A DNA stretch of 64,000 bases, taken from NCBI RefSeq assembly GCF_007858285.1, contig NZ_VFIL01000014.1, positions 62,001 to 126,000 of the forward strand. Direction: 5' to 3'. Position numbers and translations under genes: made by a program. Below the pieces are notes generated by a model. The model saw only the letters and a program-made list of their open reading frames with translations. It searched no databases and was not told where the DNA came from. The DNA is from Pseudomonas brenneri. Lineage in GTDB: Bacteria > Pseudomonadota > Gammaproteobacteria > Pseudomonadales > Pseudomonadaceae. Below, in pieces: positions 1 to 9,208 of the stretch (the first letter of the stretch is position 1; each line of letters begins with the position of its first letter).

Positions 1-866
1 CAGAGCATGTTGCCTACACCCTGGGCAGACAATTCCTTGTCGAAGTCCGAGCGCTGGCCGTTGTGCATCCGATCCACAGCCGCCGCCGAGAGCAAGGTTT
101 CGGCACTGGCAATAAAGGCCACCGCGAAAGCAGCGATCAGCAGGTTGGGGTCGGCCAGGTTCAGCAGGTCGCTGGGGCGGAGCCAGTCGATGGCATCGGC
201 GAGGTTTTCTGGCACTTCCACACGCTTGACCTGCAAGGCCAGCAGCAGGCTGGCTGCTGTCGCCAGGCCGACACCCAGCAACGCACCCGGTACAAAACGC
301 AGTTTTTGCGGACGAAATTTATCCCACAACCACATCACCAGAATCGTCGACAACCCCAGCAGACCGGCTTGCCAGCCGAGACTGGGAATGGCCTGGGCCA
401 CTGCTGCGGGGAAGCCGGCAAGGTTATCCAGCCCAGACGGCTTGGGCGCGCCATCGAGCATCACATGCATTTGCGACAGGACAATCAACACCCCAATCCC
501 CGCCAACATGCCATAGACCACCGCCGGCGCCGTCACCCGGAACCAACAACCCAGGCGCAGGCGCCCGGCCACCAATTGCAGGAAGCCCGCCAACAGCAGG
601 ATCGGCCCGAGCATAAGCATGCCGTGTTGGCGCACCAGCTCGAACACCAGCACCGCCAGGCCGGCCGCCGGGCCGCTGACTTGCAGGGGTGAACCGGCCA
701 GCCAGCCCACCACCAGGCCACCAATGATCCCGGTGATCAGGCCCTTGGCCGGTGGCATACCCGATGCGATGGCGATCCCCATGCACAAGGGCAAGGCCAC
801 CAGAAACACCACCACCGAAGCCAACAGCTCCCGTGGCAGCACTGTTTTTAATTGAGCTGCACGCAT
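1..866 (-). CDS. SulP-family anion transporter, C-terminus outside window
   Basis: Inner-membrane SulP/SLC26-type permease for sulfate or bicarbonate. The frame starts at the ATG at 866, preceded by a GGGAGAG ribosome binding site, and stays open to the window edge, giving about 288 residues. Successive hydrophobic segments are visible, and the SGPAAGLAVLVFEL stretch near residue 65 is typical of SulP proteins. The later membrane segments and any STAS domain lie off the left edge. It follows the beta-carbonic anhydrase gene by 85 bases in the same direction. Such pairs (PA0102/PA0103 type) suggest bicarbonate uptake linked to CO2 hydration, but the substrate cannot be read from the sequence. 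Confidence 0.88.
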   Translation of the reverse strand, partial: MRAAQLKTVLPRELLASVVVFLVALPLCMGIAIASGMPPAKGLITGIIGGLVVGWLAGSPLQVSGPAAGLAVLVFELVRQHGMLMLGPILLLAGFLQLVAGRLRLGCWFRVTAPAVVYGMLAGIGVLIVLSQMHVMLDGAPKPSGLDNLAGFPAAVAQAIPSLGWQAGLLGLSTILVMWLWDKFRPQKLRFVPGALLGVGLATAASLLLALQVKRVEVPENLADAIDWLRPSDLLNLADPNLLIAAFAVAFIASAETLLSAAAVDRMHNGQRSDFDKELSAQGVGNML

Positions 867-951
867 GATGACTCTCCCGAGGCATTCGCCGGGCATGGCA
901 AGGCCTGGCTGCATCCATGGCAGCCATCGCGTTACCCGGCAGGGGAATGTG

Positions 952-1683
952 TTAGAAGCGCGCTTTTGGCGTCGCCGAAGGGATTGGCCCGACGCCGTTC
1001 AACGGCAGGAACGTGGCCTGGTCAGCATCGTAGGCTTTGATTTCGCTGGTCTCGATGTTGTAGATCCAGCCATGGATAAACAAATGACCGTTGGCCATGC
1101 GCGAGGCCACGGAAGGGTGGGTGCGCAAATGTTGCAGCTGGGCAATGACGTTTTCTTCCGTCAACACCTGCATGCTTTCACCTTCGTTGGCGCAGTCGCA
1201 GTTGTCCTGGACCATGGTCTTGGCAACTTCGGCGTGGCGCAGCCAGGCTTTGACCGTGGGCATTTTTTCCAGGCTCTGGGGGTTGAGCACCGCCCGCATC
1301 GCGCCACAATCGGAGTGGCCGCACACAATGATGTGCTGCACGCCCAGGGCCAATACCGCGTACTCGATGGCCGTGGAAACACCGCCGTTCATCTGCCCAT
1401 AAGGCGGTACGACGTTGCCCACATTACGGGTCACGAACAGGTCGCCTGGGGAGCTGTGGGTGATCAGCTCGGGAACAATGCGCGAATCGGCACAGGTGAT
1501 AAACATCGCTCGTGGGCTCTGGGCCGTGGCGAGTTTCTTGAAGAGTTCTTCCTGCTGGGGAAAGACCTCGTTATGGAAATGCAAAAAGCCGTCAACGATG
1601 TGCTGCAGCGCTGCACCGGCAGACTCCGCCTCGTAAGGGGCTGAAGCCGACGCAGCCAACGGCTGTTTATCCTTGTCACTCAT
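952..1683 (-). CDS. can: Beta-class carbonic anhydrase
   Basis: Cytoplasmic zinc enzyme interconverting CO2 and bicarbonate. The 243-residue protein has the beta-class signature CADSR (Cys64, Asp66, Arg68) and the second zinc pair in GHSDCG (His123, Cys126), so all expected catalytic residues are present. The N-terminal 20 residues are Ala/Ser-rich and less conserved. The gene is followed after 85 bases by the SulP transporter, probably as one transcript, pointing to a bicarbonate supply role. The 198 bases between its start and the end of the next gene (1684-1881) hold no further gene. cynT is an alternative name, but no cyanase gene is nearby. Confidence 0.93.
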   Translation of the reverse strand: MSDKDKQPLAASASAPYEAESAGAALQHIVDGFLHFHNEVFPQQEELFKKLATAQSPRAMFITCADSRIVPELITHSSPGDLFVTRNVGNVVPPYGQMNGGVSTAIEYAVLALGVQHIIVCGHSDCGAMRAVLNPQSLEKMPTVKAWLRHAEVAKTMVQDNCDCANEGESMQVLTEENVIAQLQHLRTHPSVASRMANGHLFIHGWIYNIETSEIKAYDADQATFLPLNGVGPIPSATPKARF

Positions 1684-1881
1684 GATTCATCCTCTTGTTG
1701 GCGCAGGAGAGTTTTGCAGTTCAGCTCGACGCACGATTCGTAGCGCCGCCCCATGGGTCACTCGATAAACAAGGTAGCTGCCGAAACTTAACTCAAACTG
1801 AATGAACCGCTCTAGCTCGCTGCTTTCAGTGATGTCAAAACGCGACCACCCTCGCCGGGCTACCCACGTATTTGTGTCAGT

Positions 1882-2940
1882 CTACAACAAAGCCAGCTGC
1901 CTGCCGGGTGGACAGAATGCACTGCAATCGAGGTTGTACCCTTCCCGCCGATCGAGCCCCAAGCGCTTGATCGCCTTGGCAAATCGCTGTGCCAGCAGAT
2001 CAGCAAACGGCCCCTCGCCGCGCATGCGTACACCGAAGCGGCTGTCGTAGACTTCACCACCACGCACCTGGCGCACCAGGCTCATCACATGGGCCGCCCG
2101 TTGCGGGTAATGGGCCGCCAACCACTCCTCGAACAGCGGTGCCACTTCAAGGGGCAGGCGCAGCATCATATAGGCCGCGCTCTGTGCGCCGGCAGCATGA
2201 GCCTCGGCCAGCAGGCTTTCCAGCTCGCTGTCGTTGATCATTGGAATCATCGGCGAACACAGCACGCCCACCGGGATGCCCGCCTCGCGCATCACCCGGA
2301 TCGCCCGCAGGCGCGCCTTGGGCGCCGCCGTGCGCGGTTCCAGGATACGCTTGAGCTCATCGTCCAGGCTGGTGAGGCTGATCATCACCGCCACCAGCCG
2401 CTGCCGGGCCAGCTCGGTGAGCAGGTCAAGGTCACGCAGGATCAGCGAGCCCTTGGTCACGATGGTCACCGGGTGACGATAGCGCAACAGCACTTGCAAG
2501 ATTTGCCGGGTGATCTTGTACTCGCGCTCGATGGGCTGGTATGGATCCGTGTTGGAACCCAGGTTGATCGGTGCACAGGTATAGCCGGGCTTGGACAGTT
2601 GCTGCTCCAGCACATCGGCGGCGTTGGTCTTGGCAATCAGTTTGGTTTCGAAATCCAGGCCCGGGGACATGTCCCAATAGGCGTGGCTGGGCCGCGCATA
2701 ACAATAAATGCACCCATGCTCACACCCCCGGTAAGGGTTGATCGAGCGGTCGAACGGCAGGTCCGGCGAGGTGTTGCGGGTGATGATGGTCTTCGCCGTC
2801 TCGATGCGCACTTCGGTGCCCTGGGTCGGCGGGACTTCCTGATACCAGCCGTCATCCTCGGTCACGCTCACCGTGGGTGCGAAGCGATTATGCAGGTTGG
2901 TGGCGGTGCCTCGCCCGCGCGGCGGCAGAGGAGTGGACAT
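1882..2940 (-). CDS. PA0069-family radical SAM protein (spore photoproduct lyase-like)
   Basis: A 352-residue radical SAM protein. The cluster-binding motif CEHGCIYCYARPSHAY supplies Cys73, Cys77 and Cys80 with the CxxxCxxC spacing that binds the 4Fe-4S cluster and S-adenosylmethionine. The rest resembles the SplB-like radical SAM group found in many Gram-negative bacteria and Actinobacteria, whose substrate is not established. The ATG at 2940 is preceded by GAGGTG. A perfect LexA operator lies 13 bases upstream of the start and overlaps a possible -10 (TATATA), so the gene is probably induced by DNA damage. Together with its SPL-like family this suggests a DNA-damage role, which is inference. 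Confidence 0.88.
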   Translation of the reverse strand: MSTPLPPRGRGTATNLHNRFAPTVSVTEDDGWYQEVPPTQGTEVRIETAKTIITRNTSPDLPFDRSINPYRGCEHGCIYCYARPSHAYWDMSPGLDFETKLIAKTNAADVLEQQLSKPGYTCAPINLGSNTDPYQPIEREYKITRQILQVLLRYRHPVTIVTKGSLILRDLDLLTELARQRLVAVMISLTSLDDELKRILEPRTAAPKARLRAIRVMREAGIPVGVLCSPMIPMINDSELESLLAEAHAAGAQSAAYMMLRLPLEVAPLFEEWLAAHYPQRAAHVMSLVRQVRGGEVYDSRFGVRMRGEGPFADLLAQRFAKAIKRLGLDRREGYNLDCSAFCPPGRQLALL

Positions 2941-2953
2941 AAAAGCACCTCGA

Positions 2954-2973
2954 TACTGTTTTTATATACAGTA
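2954..2973 (-). promoter_or_regulatory. LexA operator (SOS box)
   Basis: TACTGT-N8-ACAGTA with an AT-rich centre matches the gamma-proteobacterial LexA consensus CTGT-N8-ACAG exactly. The symmetry extends beyond the operator: CCTCGATACTGT at 2948-2959 is perfectly complementary to ACAGTATCGAGG at 2968-2979. The operator sits just upstream of the radical SAM start at 2940, over the likely promoter. Confidence 0.88.
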
Positions 2974-3035
2974 TCGAGGCGCAGCGGATCTGACCAGTGC
3001 CATTGGGCGGCAAACGCCAAATCAGAACCTGCTCG

Positions 3036-4292
3036 TCACTCGCTGTGGTTTTTGCGCAAGTCTGCCACATCGCTGGCCTTGACCGGCGCCCCCTGGTTAC
3101 CCCAACTGCCGCGAATGAAGCTGACCACCTGCGCCACTTCCTGATCCGACAGCCGCCAGGCAAACGCCGGCATCGTGAAGGTGGAAGGCGCGGCGTGAGT
3201 AGCCGGCAGGGTGCCGCCATTCAACACAATGTTGATCAGCGACGTGGCATCGGCCGTTTGCAACACCGGGTTGCCCGCCAGCGCCGGGAACACCCGGGTG
3301 TAGCCATGGCCATCGGTACGATGGCAGGCCGCGCAGTTGTCGATATACACCGCAGCGCCCGGCTGGCTGTCATCGCCCTTCCACAGCGCCTCGGCCACCT
3401 GTTTGTCGTACTGATGCGGCTGATCCTCGGGGTCCACCGCCGGCAGGCTCTTGAGGTAACGGGCGATAGCCGTCAGGTCATCTTCCGACATGTACTGCAT
3501 GCTGTGGACGACCACATCGCTCATGCCGCCAAACACCGCGCTGCGATCACTGCGACCGGTCTTGAGGAATTGCACCAGTTGCTCTTCGCTCCAACTGCCG
3601 AGGCCATCCTTGTGGTCGCCGCGCAGGCTTTTGGCGATCCAGCCTTCCAACGGCGCACTGCCGGACAGGAACGCCGCACCTTCAGACGCGCTCAGGGCCT
3701 TTTCCTGCATGGTCAAGGCCCGAGGCGTGTGGCAGGCGCCACAGTGGCCGAGACCTTCCACCAGGTAGGCGCCACGGCTGATCACCGGGTCGGCACCGGC
3801 CTGGGCCTGATAGCCCGCCACCTCGGGTGCGAACATCCAGCGCCATGCGGCCAGCGGCCAACGCATGCTCAGAGGCCAGGGGATATCGCTGTCCTGGCTC
3901 TGCTGGGCGACCGGCTCCACACCTTTCATGAAGTACGCATACAACGCCTGCATATCGGTTTCGCTGACGCGTGCGTAAGACGGGTAGGGCATCGCCGGGT
4001 AAAGCGTACTACCGTTTTTGGCGACACCGTGGCGCACGGCCTTGTCGAAGTCTTCAAAGCTGTAGTCCCCCAGGCCGCTTTTGTCCGGGGTGATGTTGGT
4101 GGAGTAGATCACGCCGATCGGGGTTTCCATCGGCAGGCCACCGGCAAACGGCTTGCCGCCCTTGGCGGTGTGGCAGGCCACGCAGTCGCCGGCGCGGGCC
4201 AGGTATTCGCCTTGTTTGATCAGATCCGTTTGCGCGGCGCTCACCGAGCAACTGCTGATCAGGGCCAGGGTCGCGATAACAAATGCTTTCAT
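3036..4292 (-). CDS. Triheme cytochrome c subunit of a membrane-bound sugar-acid/alcohol dehydrogenase
   Basis: Periplasmic electron-transfer subunit that passes electrons from the flavoprotein dehydrogenase to the quinone pool. The 418-residue protein starts with a Sec signal peptide (about residues 1-20, ending VSAAQ) and has three CxxCH heme sites: CVACH (Cys37-His41), CGACH near residue 185 and CAACH near residue 325. Length and heme number match the cytochrome subunits of gluconate 2-dehydrogenase and related acetic-acid-bacteria and pseudomonad enzymes. It is the last gene of a three-gene unit, 12 bases after the flavoprotein gene. Exact substrate is uncertain; gluconate is the best guess from the subunit set. 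Confidence 0.9.
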   Translation of the reverse strand: MKAFVIATLALISSCSVSAAQTDLIKQGEYLARAGDCVACHTAKGGKPFAGGLPMETPIGVIYSTNITPDKSGLGDYSFEDFDKAVRHGVAKNGSTLYPAMPYPSYARVSETDMQALYAYFMKGVEPVAQQSQDSDIPWPLSMRWPLAAWRWMFAPEVAGYQAQAGADPVISRGAYLVEGLGHCGACHTPRALTMQEKALSASEGAAFLSGSAPLEGWIAKSLRGDHKDGLGSWSEEQLVQFLKTGRSDRSAVFGGMSDVVVHSMQYMSEDDLTAIARYLKSLPAVDPEDQPHQYDKQVAEALWKGDDSQPGAAVYIDNCAACHRTDGHGYTRVFPALAGNPVLQTADATSLINIVLNGGTLPATHAAPSTFTMPAFAWRLSDQEVAQVVSFIRGSWGNQGAPVKASDVADLRKNHSE

Positions 4293-4304
4293 GGTCGTCG
4301 CTCC

Positions 4305-6089
4305 TTATGCCTGAACCAGCGGGCCGGGGTTCTTGAGGTATTGCTCGCGAATCGCCCGGGCCGACCAGTAGGTCAGCGCAGCCACCAGGCCCGTAGGGTT
4401 GTAGCCCAGCCCTTGTGGGAAAGCTGATGCGCCCGGCACAAACACGTTGTGAACATCCCAGCACTGCAAATAGCGGTTCACAGCACTGGTTTTCGGGTCG
4501 GTGCCCATGATCGCGCCGCCGTTGAGGTGGGTAGTCTGGTAGGACGCAGTGTTGAAGTGTTCGCCGACTTTTTTGCCGAGCACGGCAATCGCCTTGGGGT
4601 TCATCGCTTCGGCGATCTTGCCCATTTTCTCGACCATGAAGCGGTTCATCTTGATGTCGTTTTCCTGCCAGTCGAAGGTCATGCGCAGCAGCGGCAGGCC
4701 GTAGGCATCACGGTACACCGGGTCCAGATCGAGGTAGTTGCCCCGGTAGGATTGATGGGCGCCGTGGGCGTCCATCGACACCTGGTGGGTGTAGTAATCG
4801 GCCGTGGCGCGCTTCCACGCGCTGCCCCAGGCCGGTGTACCCGGCGGGTTGGAGGTGCCGGCAATCGGCCGGCTGCCCGCCTGGTTGACCCACATCGGCG
4901 AGCCGCCGACGAAACCGTGGGGCCCATGATCGAAGTTGTCGGCGTTGAAGTCGTCCACCGCCACGCCATTGCCGCCAGCGCCGATGAAGTTGTTGGTGTG
5001 CACGTCTTTGTCGAAGTAGGCCTTGATGGTGGCCATGTTCTGGTAGGCGAAGTTCTTGCCCACCACCCCTTCGCCAGTGATCGGGTCGTAGGGTTTGCCA
5101 ATGCCCGAGAGCAGCATCAGGCGCACGTTGTGGAACTGGAACGCGCCGAGAATCACCAGGTCTGCCGGTTGCTCGATCTCGCGGCCCTGGGCGTCGATAT
5201 AGGTCACGCCGGTAGCCTTGCGCTTGGTGCTGTCGAGATTGACCTTGAGTACGTGGGAATTGGGCCGCAGCTCAAAGTTCGGCACCTGGCGCAACGCCGG
5301 CAGGATGTTCACGTTGGGCGATGCCTTGGAGTACATGTAGCAGACATAGCCGCTGCAAAATCCGCAGAAATTGCACGGCCCCATCTGCGCGCCGTAGGGG
5401 TTGGTGTAGGGCCCTGATGTATTGGCCGAAGGCAGGTTGTAGGGCTTGTAGCCCACATCGGCGGCGGCCTTCTGGAACAGCTGCGCCGAGTAGGTATTTT
5501 TCTGCGACTCCAGTGGGAAATGGCTGGAGCGATCCGGCGCGTAAGGGTTGCCGCCCTTGCCTTCTCCCACCCGTTGGCCGTTCACGGTCCAGGCCTGGCC
5601 GGAGGTGCCGAAGACTTTTTCGGCGTAGTCAAAGAACGGTTCCAGCTCTTCGTAGCTGACACCGAAGTCCTGGATGGTCATGTCCTTGGGTATGAAGTTT
5701 TTGCCGTAGCGCTCTTCGTAGTGGCTGCGCATGCGCAGCTCGATGGGATCGACCCGAAAATGCACGCCCGACCAGTGCAGGCCCGCGCCGCCCACGCCGT
5801 TACCCGGCAGAAAGGCGCCCAACTGGCGGTTGGGCAAGGCGATGTCATTCACGCTATGGCGAATGGTCACGGTTTCCTTGGAGACGTCCTGGAAGAGTTT
5901 CTTACGCACGCTGTAGGTCAGTTCATCGATCACTTGCGGGTAGTTACCGTCCGGGTAAGTGTCCTGCATCGGGCCGCGCTCCAGCGCTACCACGTGCAAG
6001 CCCGCTTCGGTCAACTCCTTGGCCATGATCGCGCCGGTCCAGCCGAAGCCGACAATGACTGCATCCACTTTCTTCATGATGGTCGCCAC
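4305..6089 (-). CDS. GMC-type FAD dehydrogenase subunit, gluconate 2-dehydrogenase-like
   Basis: Catalytic flavoprotein of the complex, oxidising a sugar acid or polyol in the periplasm. The 594-residue protein has the FAD dinucleotide fold GFGWTG at residues 14-19, a GVGGAGLHWSG segment, and a C-terminal GMC region with an HLNGGAIMGTDP stretch before the final NPTGLVAALTYW segment. A Cys-rich run CNFCGFCSGYVC occurs near residue 240 and could hold an Fe-S cluster. It has no signal peptide and probably crosses with the Tat-targeted small subunit. The start overlaps the end of that gene's region; an internal ATG at codon 5 (6077) is also possible. The substrate could be gluconate, 2-ketogluconate, sorbitol or glucose. 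Confidence 0.88.
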   Translation of the reverse strand: MATIMKKVDAVIVGFGWTGAIMAKELTEAGLHVVALERGPMQDTYPDGNYPQVIDELTYSVRKKLFQDVSKETVTIRHSVNDIALPNRQLGAFLPGNGVGGAGLHWSGVHFRVDPIELRMRSHYEERYGKNFIPKDMTIQDFGVSYEELEPFFDYAEKVFGTSGQAWTVNGQRVGEGKGGNPYAPDRSSHFPLESQKNTYSAQLFQKAAADVGYKPYNLPSANTSGPYTNPYGAQMGPCNFCGFCSGYVCYMYSKASPNVNILPALRQVPNFELRPNSHVLKVNLDSTKRKATGVTYIDAQGREIEQPADLVILGAFQFHNVRLMLLSGIGKPYDPITGEGVVGKNFAYQNMATIKAYFDKDVHTNNFIGAGGNGVAVDDFNADNFDHGPHGFVGGSPMWVNQAGSRPIAGTSNPPGTPAWGSAWKRATADYYTHQVSMDAHGAHQSYRGNYLDLDPVYRDAYGLPLLRMTFDWQENDIKMNRFMVEKMGKIAEAMNPKAIAVLGKKVGEHFNTASYQTTHLNGGAIMGTDPKTSAVNRYLQCWDVHNVFVPGASAFPQGLGYNPTGLVAALTYWSARAIREQYLKNPGPLVQA

Positions 6090-6091
6090 GT

Positions 6092-6844
6092 TTATGCCCT
6101 CTCGCCACGGATGGAAACAGCCGGGAAGGGGTATTGCTCGTTGCGTTCAACCCAATCCATGAAATCGGCGCGGGCGCCGGGGAAGCCGATCATGGTCCAG
6201 CCGACCATGCCTTTGTTGCCGCCGTGGATCGGGTCGCAGAAGAACCCTTCCTTGGTGTTTTGCAGCAACAAGTTGAAGAAAATCTTCGGCGGTACCGCCG
6301 CGAAATGCTCGCCGCTTTCGGCACCGCCAGCCTCCAGGCGGCGCAGCAAATCATCCTGGGTAGCGCTGTCTTGCCCAGCAAATGCTTTACCGTTGAACGC
6401 TTTCGACCAGGAATCCGTGGCAGCGATACCCAGGCGATAAATTTCCTTGGGCACCAGTTTGCTCTGCCAGCCCATCTCGGGCGGCGCGTCGGCATTGAAC
6501 GGGCCTTGCATGAACCACAGGGCACCACTGGCGTAAGGGGTGTTCATCTGACGGTCGATGTATTCCGGCGCACCGGCCTCCAGGGCGCCTGGGCCTTGGG
6601 CATCGGCAGGAATCAAGCGCGCGACGGCGGCGTTGATAAAGGCCCATTCCTCAGCCGTGAAGTAGCTGGGCTCGTAGGCCTTTTCACTGGCGGGGGCCTT
6701 GGCCGGGCTGGCCTGGGCAGGCGCCGGCGTGGCCATCAGCATCGAGCCGCCAAGGCCGGTACTGGCAACCGTGACCACCGGGATCAAGGTCAAGGATTTG
6801 CGCAAAAAGTCACGCCGGGGGTTGTCTCGATCTTGATCAGACAT
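6092..6844 (-). CDS. Gluconate 2-dehydrogenase subunit 3 family protein (Tat-exported small subunit)
   Basis: Small subunit and escort of the flavoprotein. The 250-residue protein begins with a twin-arginine signal: NPRRDFLRK followed by a hydrophobic stretch and an Ala/Pro-rich segment to about residue 50. This fits the subunit 3 family, whose Tat signal carries the folded FAD subunit to the periplasm. It is the first gene of the unit; its stop at 6092 nearly abuts the flavoprotein start at 6089, implying translational coupling. The 202 bases upstream (6845-7046) contain no gene and must carry the promoter; no clear operator was recognised there. Confidence 0.88.
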   Translation of the reverse strand: MSDQDRDNPRRDFLRKSLTLIPVVTVASTGLGGSMLMATPAPAQASPAKAPASEKAYEPSYFTAEEWAFINAAVARLIPADAQGPGALEAGAPEYIDRQMNTPYASGALWFMQGPFNADAPPEMGWQSKLVPKEIYRLGIAATDSWSKAFNGKAFAGQDSATQDDLLRRLEAGGAESGEHFAAVPPKIFFNLLLQNTKEGFFCDPIHGGNKGMVGWTMIGFPGARADFMDWVERNEQYPFPAVSIRGERA

Positions 6845-7046
6845 GGTGGCACCTCATCATGTGGTCACGGTTTTTTAGCCACTTCTGGGAGTGGCTTGTG
6901 GTTTGGGCAGCGAATTGGGCCAAAAAGACCCTAGGAAATAGAACGCAGCGGTAATAAATAGTTACGAAATGATAGCAGCCTAAGCATCAGACGAATCGTT
7001 TCAGCCACAAAATATCCAGAAATAGCACACAACGCTGACCAAGGGC

Positions 7047-9080
7047 CTAATGAGCAAGTGGCTCCTGCCCCTGGAGCAAGATGCCCGGCGTCACACCGAG
7101 AAACACCTGCAATGACTCGCACAATGGCCGCGAATTACCTGGGGCCAATACGGTCTCCCGAAAAGCACGCCCCGCTTGCGGGCTGAACACCCCCTCACGC
7201 AGAAACCTTGAAAAAGCTTCTTTTGCGAGGACACCGGACCACCGGTAGGAATATAGGTTGGCCTCATAGCCTTGCATGATATGGGTCAGCTGATTGACCG
7301 GGCGCAGGCCGGACAGCTCGGTCAAATACCCGACTTGCACGGCGGCATCGTCGAAGACCTGCTCAATGCTGCGCCCGTCGCCCCAGGTCCTGTGCAATTC
7401 AAAATCGAATAGGGCAGCCATCAATAACTCGGCCGTGTCCCAGCACGTTTGAATGGAGAGATGGCTCACTTGCCTATGCGCCAAGCCGTCCGACAGACGC
7501 TCACCCGTCTGATGATGGCGGGACAGCCAAGTGAGTACTTCTGGCTGGAAGCACCACTGCTCAAGGAACTCGCCAATAAACTCCGAAGTGTCGCGCCCGT
7601 AGCCCGACGAACTCGAAACCTCACGGTGCTCGGCGCTTGTCAGTACTTGTTGCAAGCAGTGCCCAAACTCATGGAATAGAACTCTCAGTTGGGCGTGGTC
7701 AAGCAAATAGGGTTGCCCAGGCTCCTCCTGCATGAAATTACACTGCAAGACAACGCTCGGACGCGTCAGTAAACCCTCGGCATCCTTGTGCCGATCGCGC
7801 AAGGCAAAGCTGTTTGGAGCCTCATCCGCCCCCGCGCGCAAAAATGGTTCAAAGAACACATAGCCAAGGACTTCGTTGAACTCCTGCACCTCGAACAGAC
7901 GAACAGACGCACTCCACCGATCAAAATCCGTGCGCTCAACGAACTGCACGCCAAACAATTGCTGGAAGAGTTCGCACAACCGAAAGAGCGTGTCATCCAA
8001 CGTAAAATACTCACGTAACTGTTGCGCAGAAACACCGGCAACTTGCTGGCGAATCCTTTGCGCGAAGAACGCGTAGTCCCACAGTTTCAGATCAAAGACC
8101 CCATGGCTAGCGGCCATTGCCTGGAGTTGCAGTAGGTCACTGGCAAAGGTGGATTGCTCACTTGCCAGTTGTTTTTGCAAAAACGCCAGCACTTGGTCGG
8201 TGGACGTAGCCATTTGGTTTTCCAGCGCCAACTGGGCAAAGTTGTCGTAACCCAATAGTTTGGCGATCTCATGGCGCCCATCCATCACCACCCTCAGGTG
8301 GTCGCTGTTATCGTACAAGCCCGCGTGCGGACCGATATCAGAAGCACGACTATAAAATGCACTGCATACCTCCTGGCGTAGCCCCCGGTTCGCGGCTTGC
8401 GCGAGCAAACGTCGAACCGTCTCACCCTCCAATGTGACCAACCAGCCGGTCAATCCCTGCGCGCGGGCCTTGGCCGCCATCGAGTGCTTGAGGCTGGCGG
8501 GCACGCCCTCAAGCAATGTCTCATCCTGGATATGCTTGCTCCACGCAGCAGTTGCTTGAATGAGTTGGTAGGAAAAGTCGGCTTCAAGCTGCTGATTGAC
8601 CGCTGTCAGGTAAGCCAGACGTTCACGGGACGTGGCCGGCAACATGGAGCCTGACCTTCGATACCGCGCCACGGTTTTTTCCAGTACGCGTTGACGCGAC
8701 GGGTCGAAAAGCCGCGCTATCGGGCTCGCGCCAAGGCTTGCGTAGAGAGCATGCAGTTGCGGGCTGGCGGCCAGTTCTGCTCTATAAGCATTCAACTGAT
8801 CATGGAAGTCGCTGGCGGCGCGCCTCCAGTCATCATCGATGGCTACAGAGTCCAGCACCATGACTATGCGCTGGGCCGCATCGAGGCGGGCGTAGAGATC
8901 ACTCATGGCCAGCACCACGTCATCCCATGTAGGGAATAGCGCTTGGGTTTGTAGGGTTTCGTCCACCTGACGGCGGCTGTCGGCAATCAATGCCTGTGCC
9001 GCCGGCGCGAGGTGTTCGGTGTGGACCTGCGAGAACAGTGGTAGCTCACCGGTCTGTAGCAAGGGGTTGTGGCCAAACAT
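7047..9080 (-). CDS. M3-family zinc oligopeptidase, paralog of PrlC
   Basis: Thimet-type metallopeptidase degrading short peptides in the cytoplasm. The 677-residue protein aligns end to end with the neighbouring PrlC by eye: same NPLLQ start, same zinc motif in VLFHEFGHCLQQVL and a following conserved Glu in the TSEFIGEFLEQW segment. The ATG at 9080 with AAGGA just upstream is chosen; a frame extending to 9161 has no support. Identity to PrlC looks moderate, and the DNA appears less GC-rich than its neighbours, so it may be an old duplicate or an acquired copy. Its specific substrate is unknown. The 128 bases upstream hold no gene. Confidence 0.88.
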   Translation of the reverse strand: MFGHNPLLQTGELPLFSQVHTEHLAPAAQALIADSRRQVDETLQTQALFPTWDDVVLAMSDLYARLDAAQRIVMVLDSVAIDDDWRRAASDFHDQLNAYRAELAASPQLHALYASLGASPIARLFDPSRQRVLEKTVARYRRSGSMLPATSRERLAYLTAVNQQLEADFSYQLIQATAAWSKHIQDETLLEGVPASLKHSMAAKARAQGLTGWLVTLEGETVRRLLAQAANRGLRQEVCSAFYSRASDIGPHAGLYDNSDHLRVVMDGRHEIAKLLGYDNFAQLALENQMATSTDQVLAFLQKQLASEQSTFASDLLQLQAMAASHGVFDLKLWDYAFFAQRIRQQVAGVSAQQLREYFTLDDTLFRLCELFQQLFGVQFVERTDFDRWSASVRLFEVQEFNEVLGYVFFEPFLRAGADEAPNSFALRDRHKDAEGLLTRPSVVLQCNFMQEEPGQPYLLDHAQLRVLFHEFGHCLQQVLTSAEHREVSSSSGYGRDTSEFIGEFLEQWCFQPEVLTWLSRHHQTGERLSDGLAHRQVSHLSIQTCWDTAELLMAALFDFELHRTWGDGRSIEQVFDDAAVQVGYLTELSGLRPVNQLTHIMQGYEANLYSYRWSGVLAKEAFSRFLREGVFSPQAGRAFRETVLAPGNSRPLCESLQVFLGVTPGILLQGQEPLAH

Positions 9081-9208
9081 GGGTTCGTTCCTTTTTGTCC
9101 TTCGAGTGGAACTCGAAAGTCTAAAAAAAACCAATCCGGGCCAAGCAATACCTATGTACATCGCCTTACGCCGCAGAGGGGCGAAAGGCGATGGGGTGTT
9201 TCAGTCAA

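Noticed and set aside
2997..4427. A 476-residue plus-strand frame over the cytochrome c gene
   Set aside because: It is antisense to the triheme cytochrome and part of the flavoprotein gene, rich in Arg, His and Gly, with no recognisable domain. Several other long antisense frames (for example over prlC, gyrB, glyS and dnaN) were rejected for the same reason.
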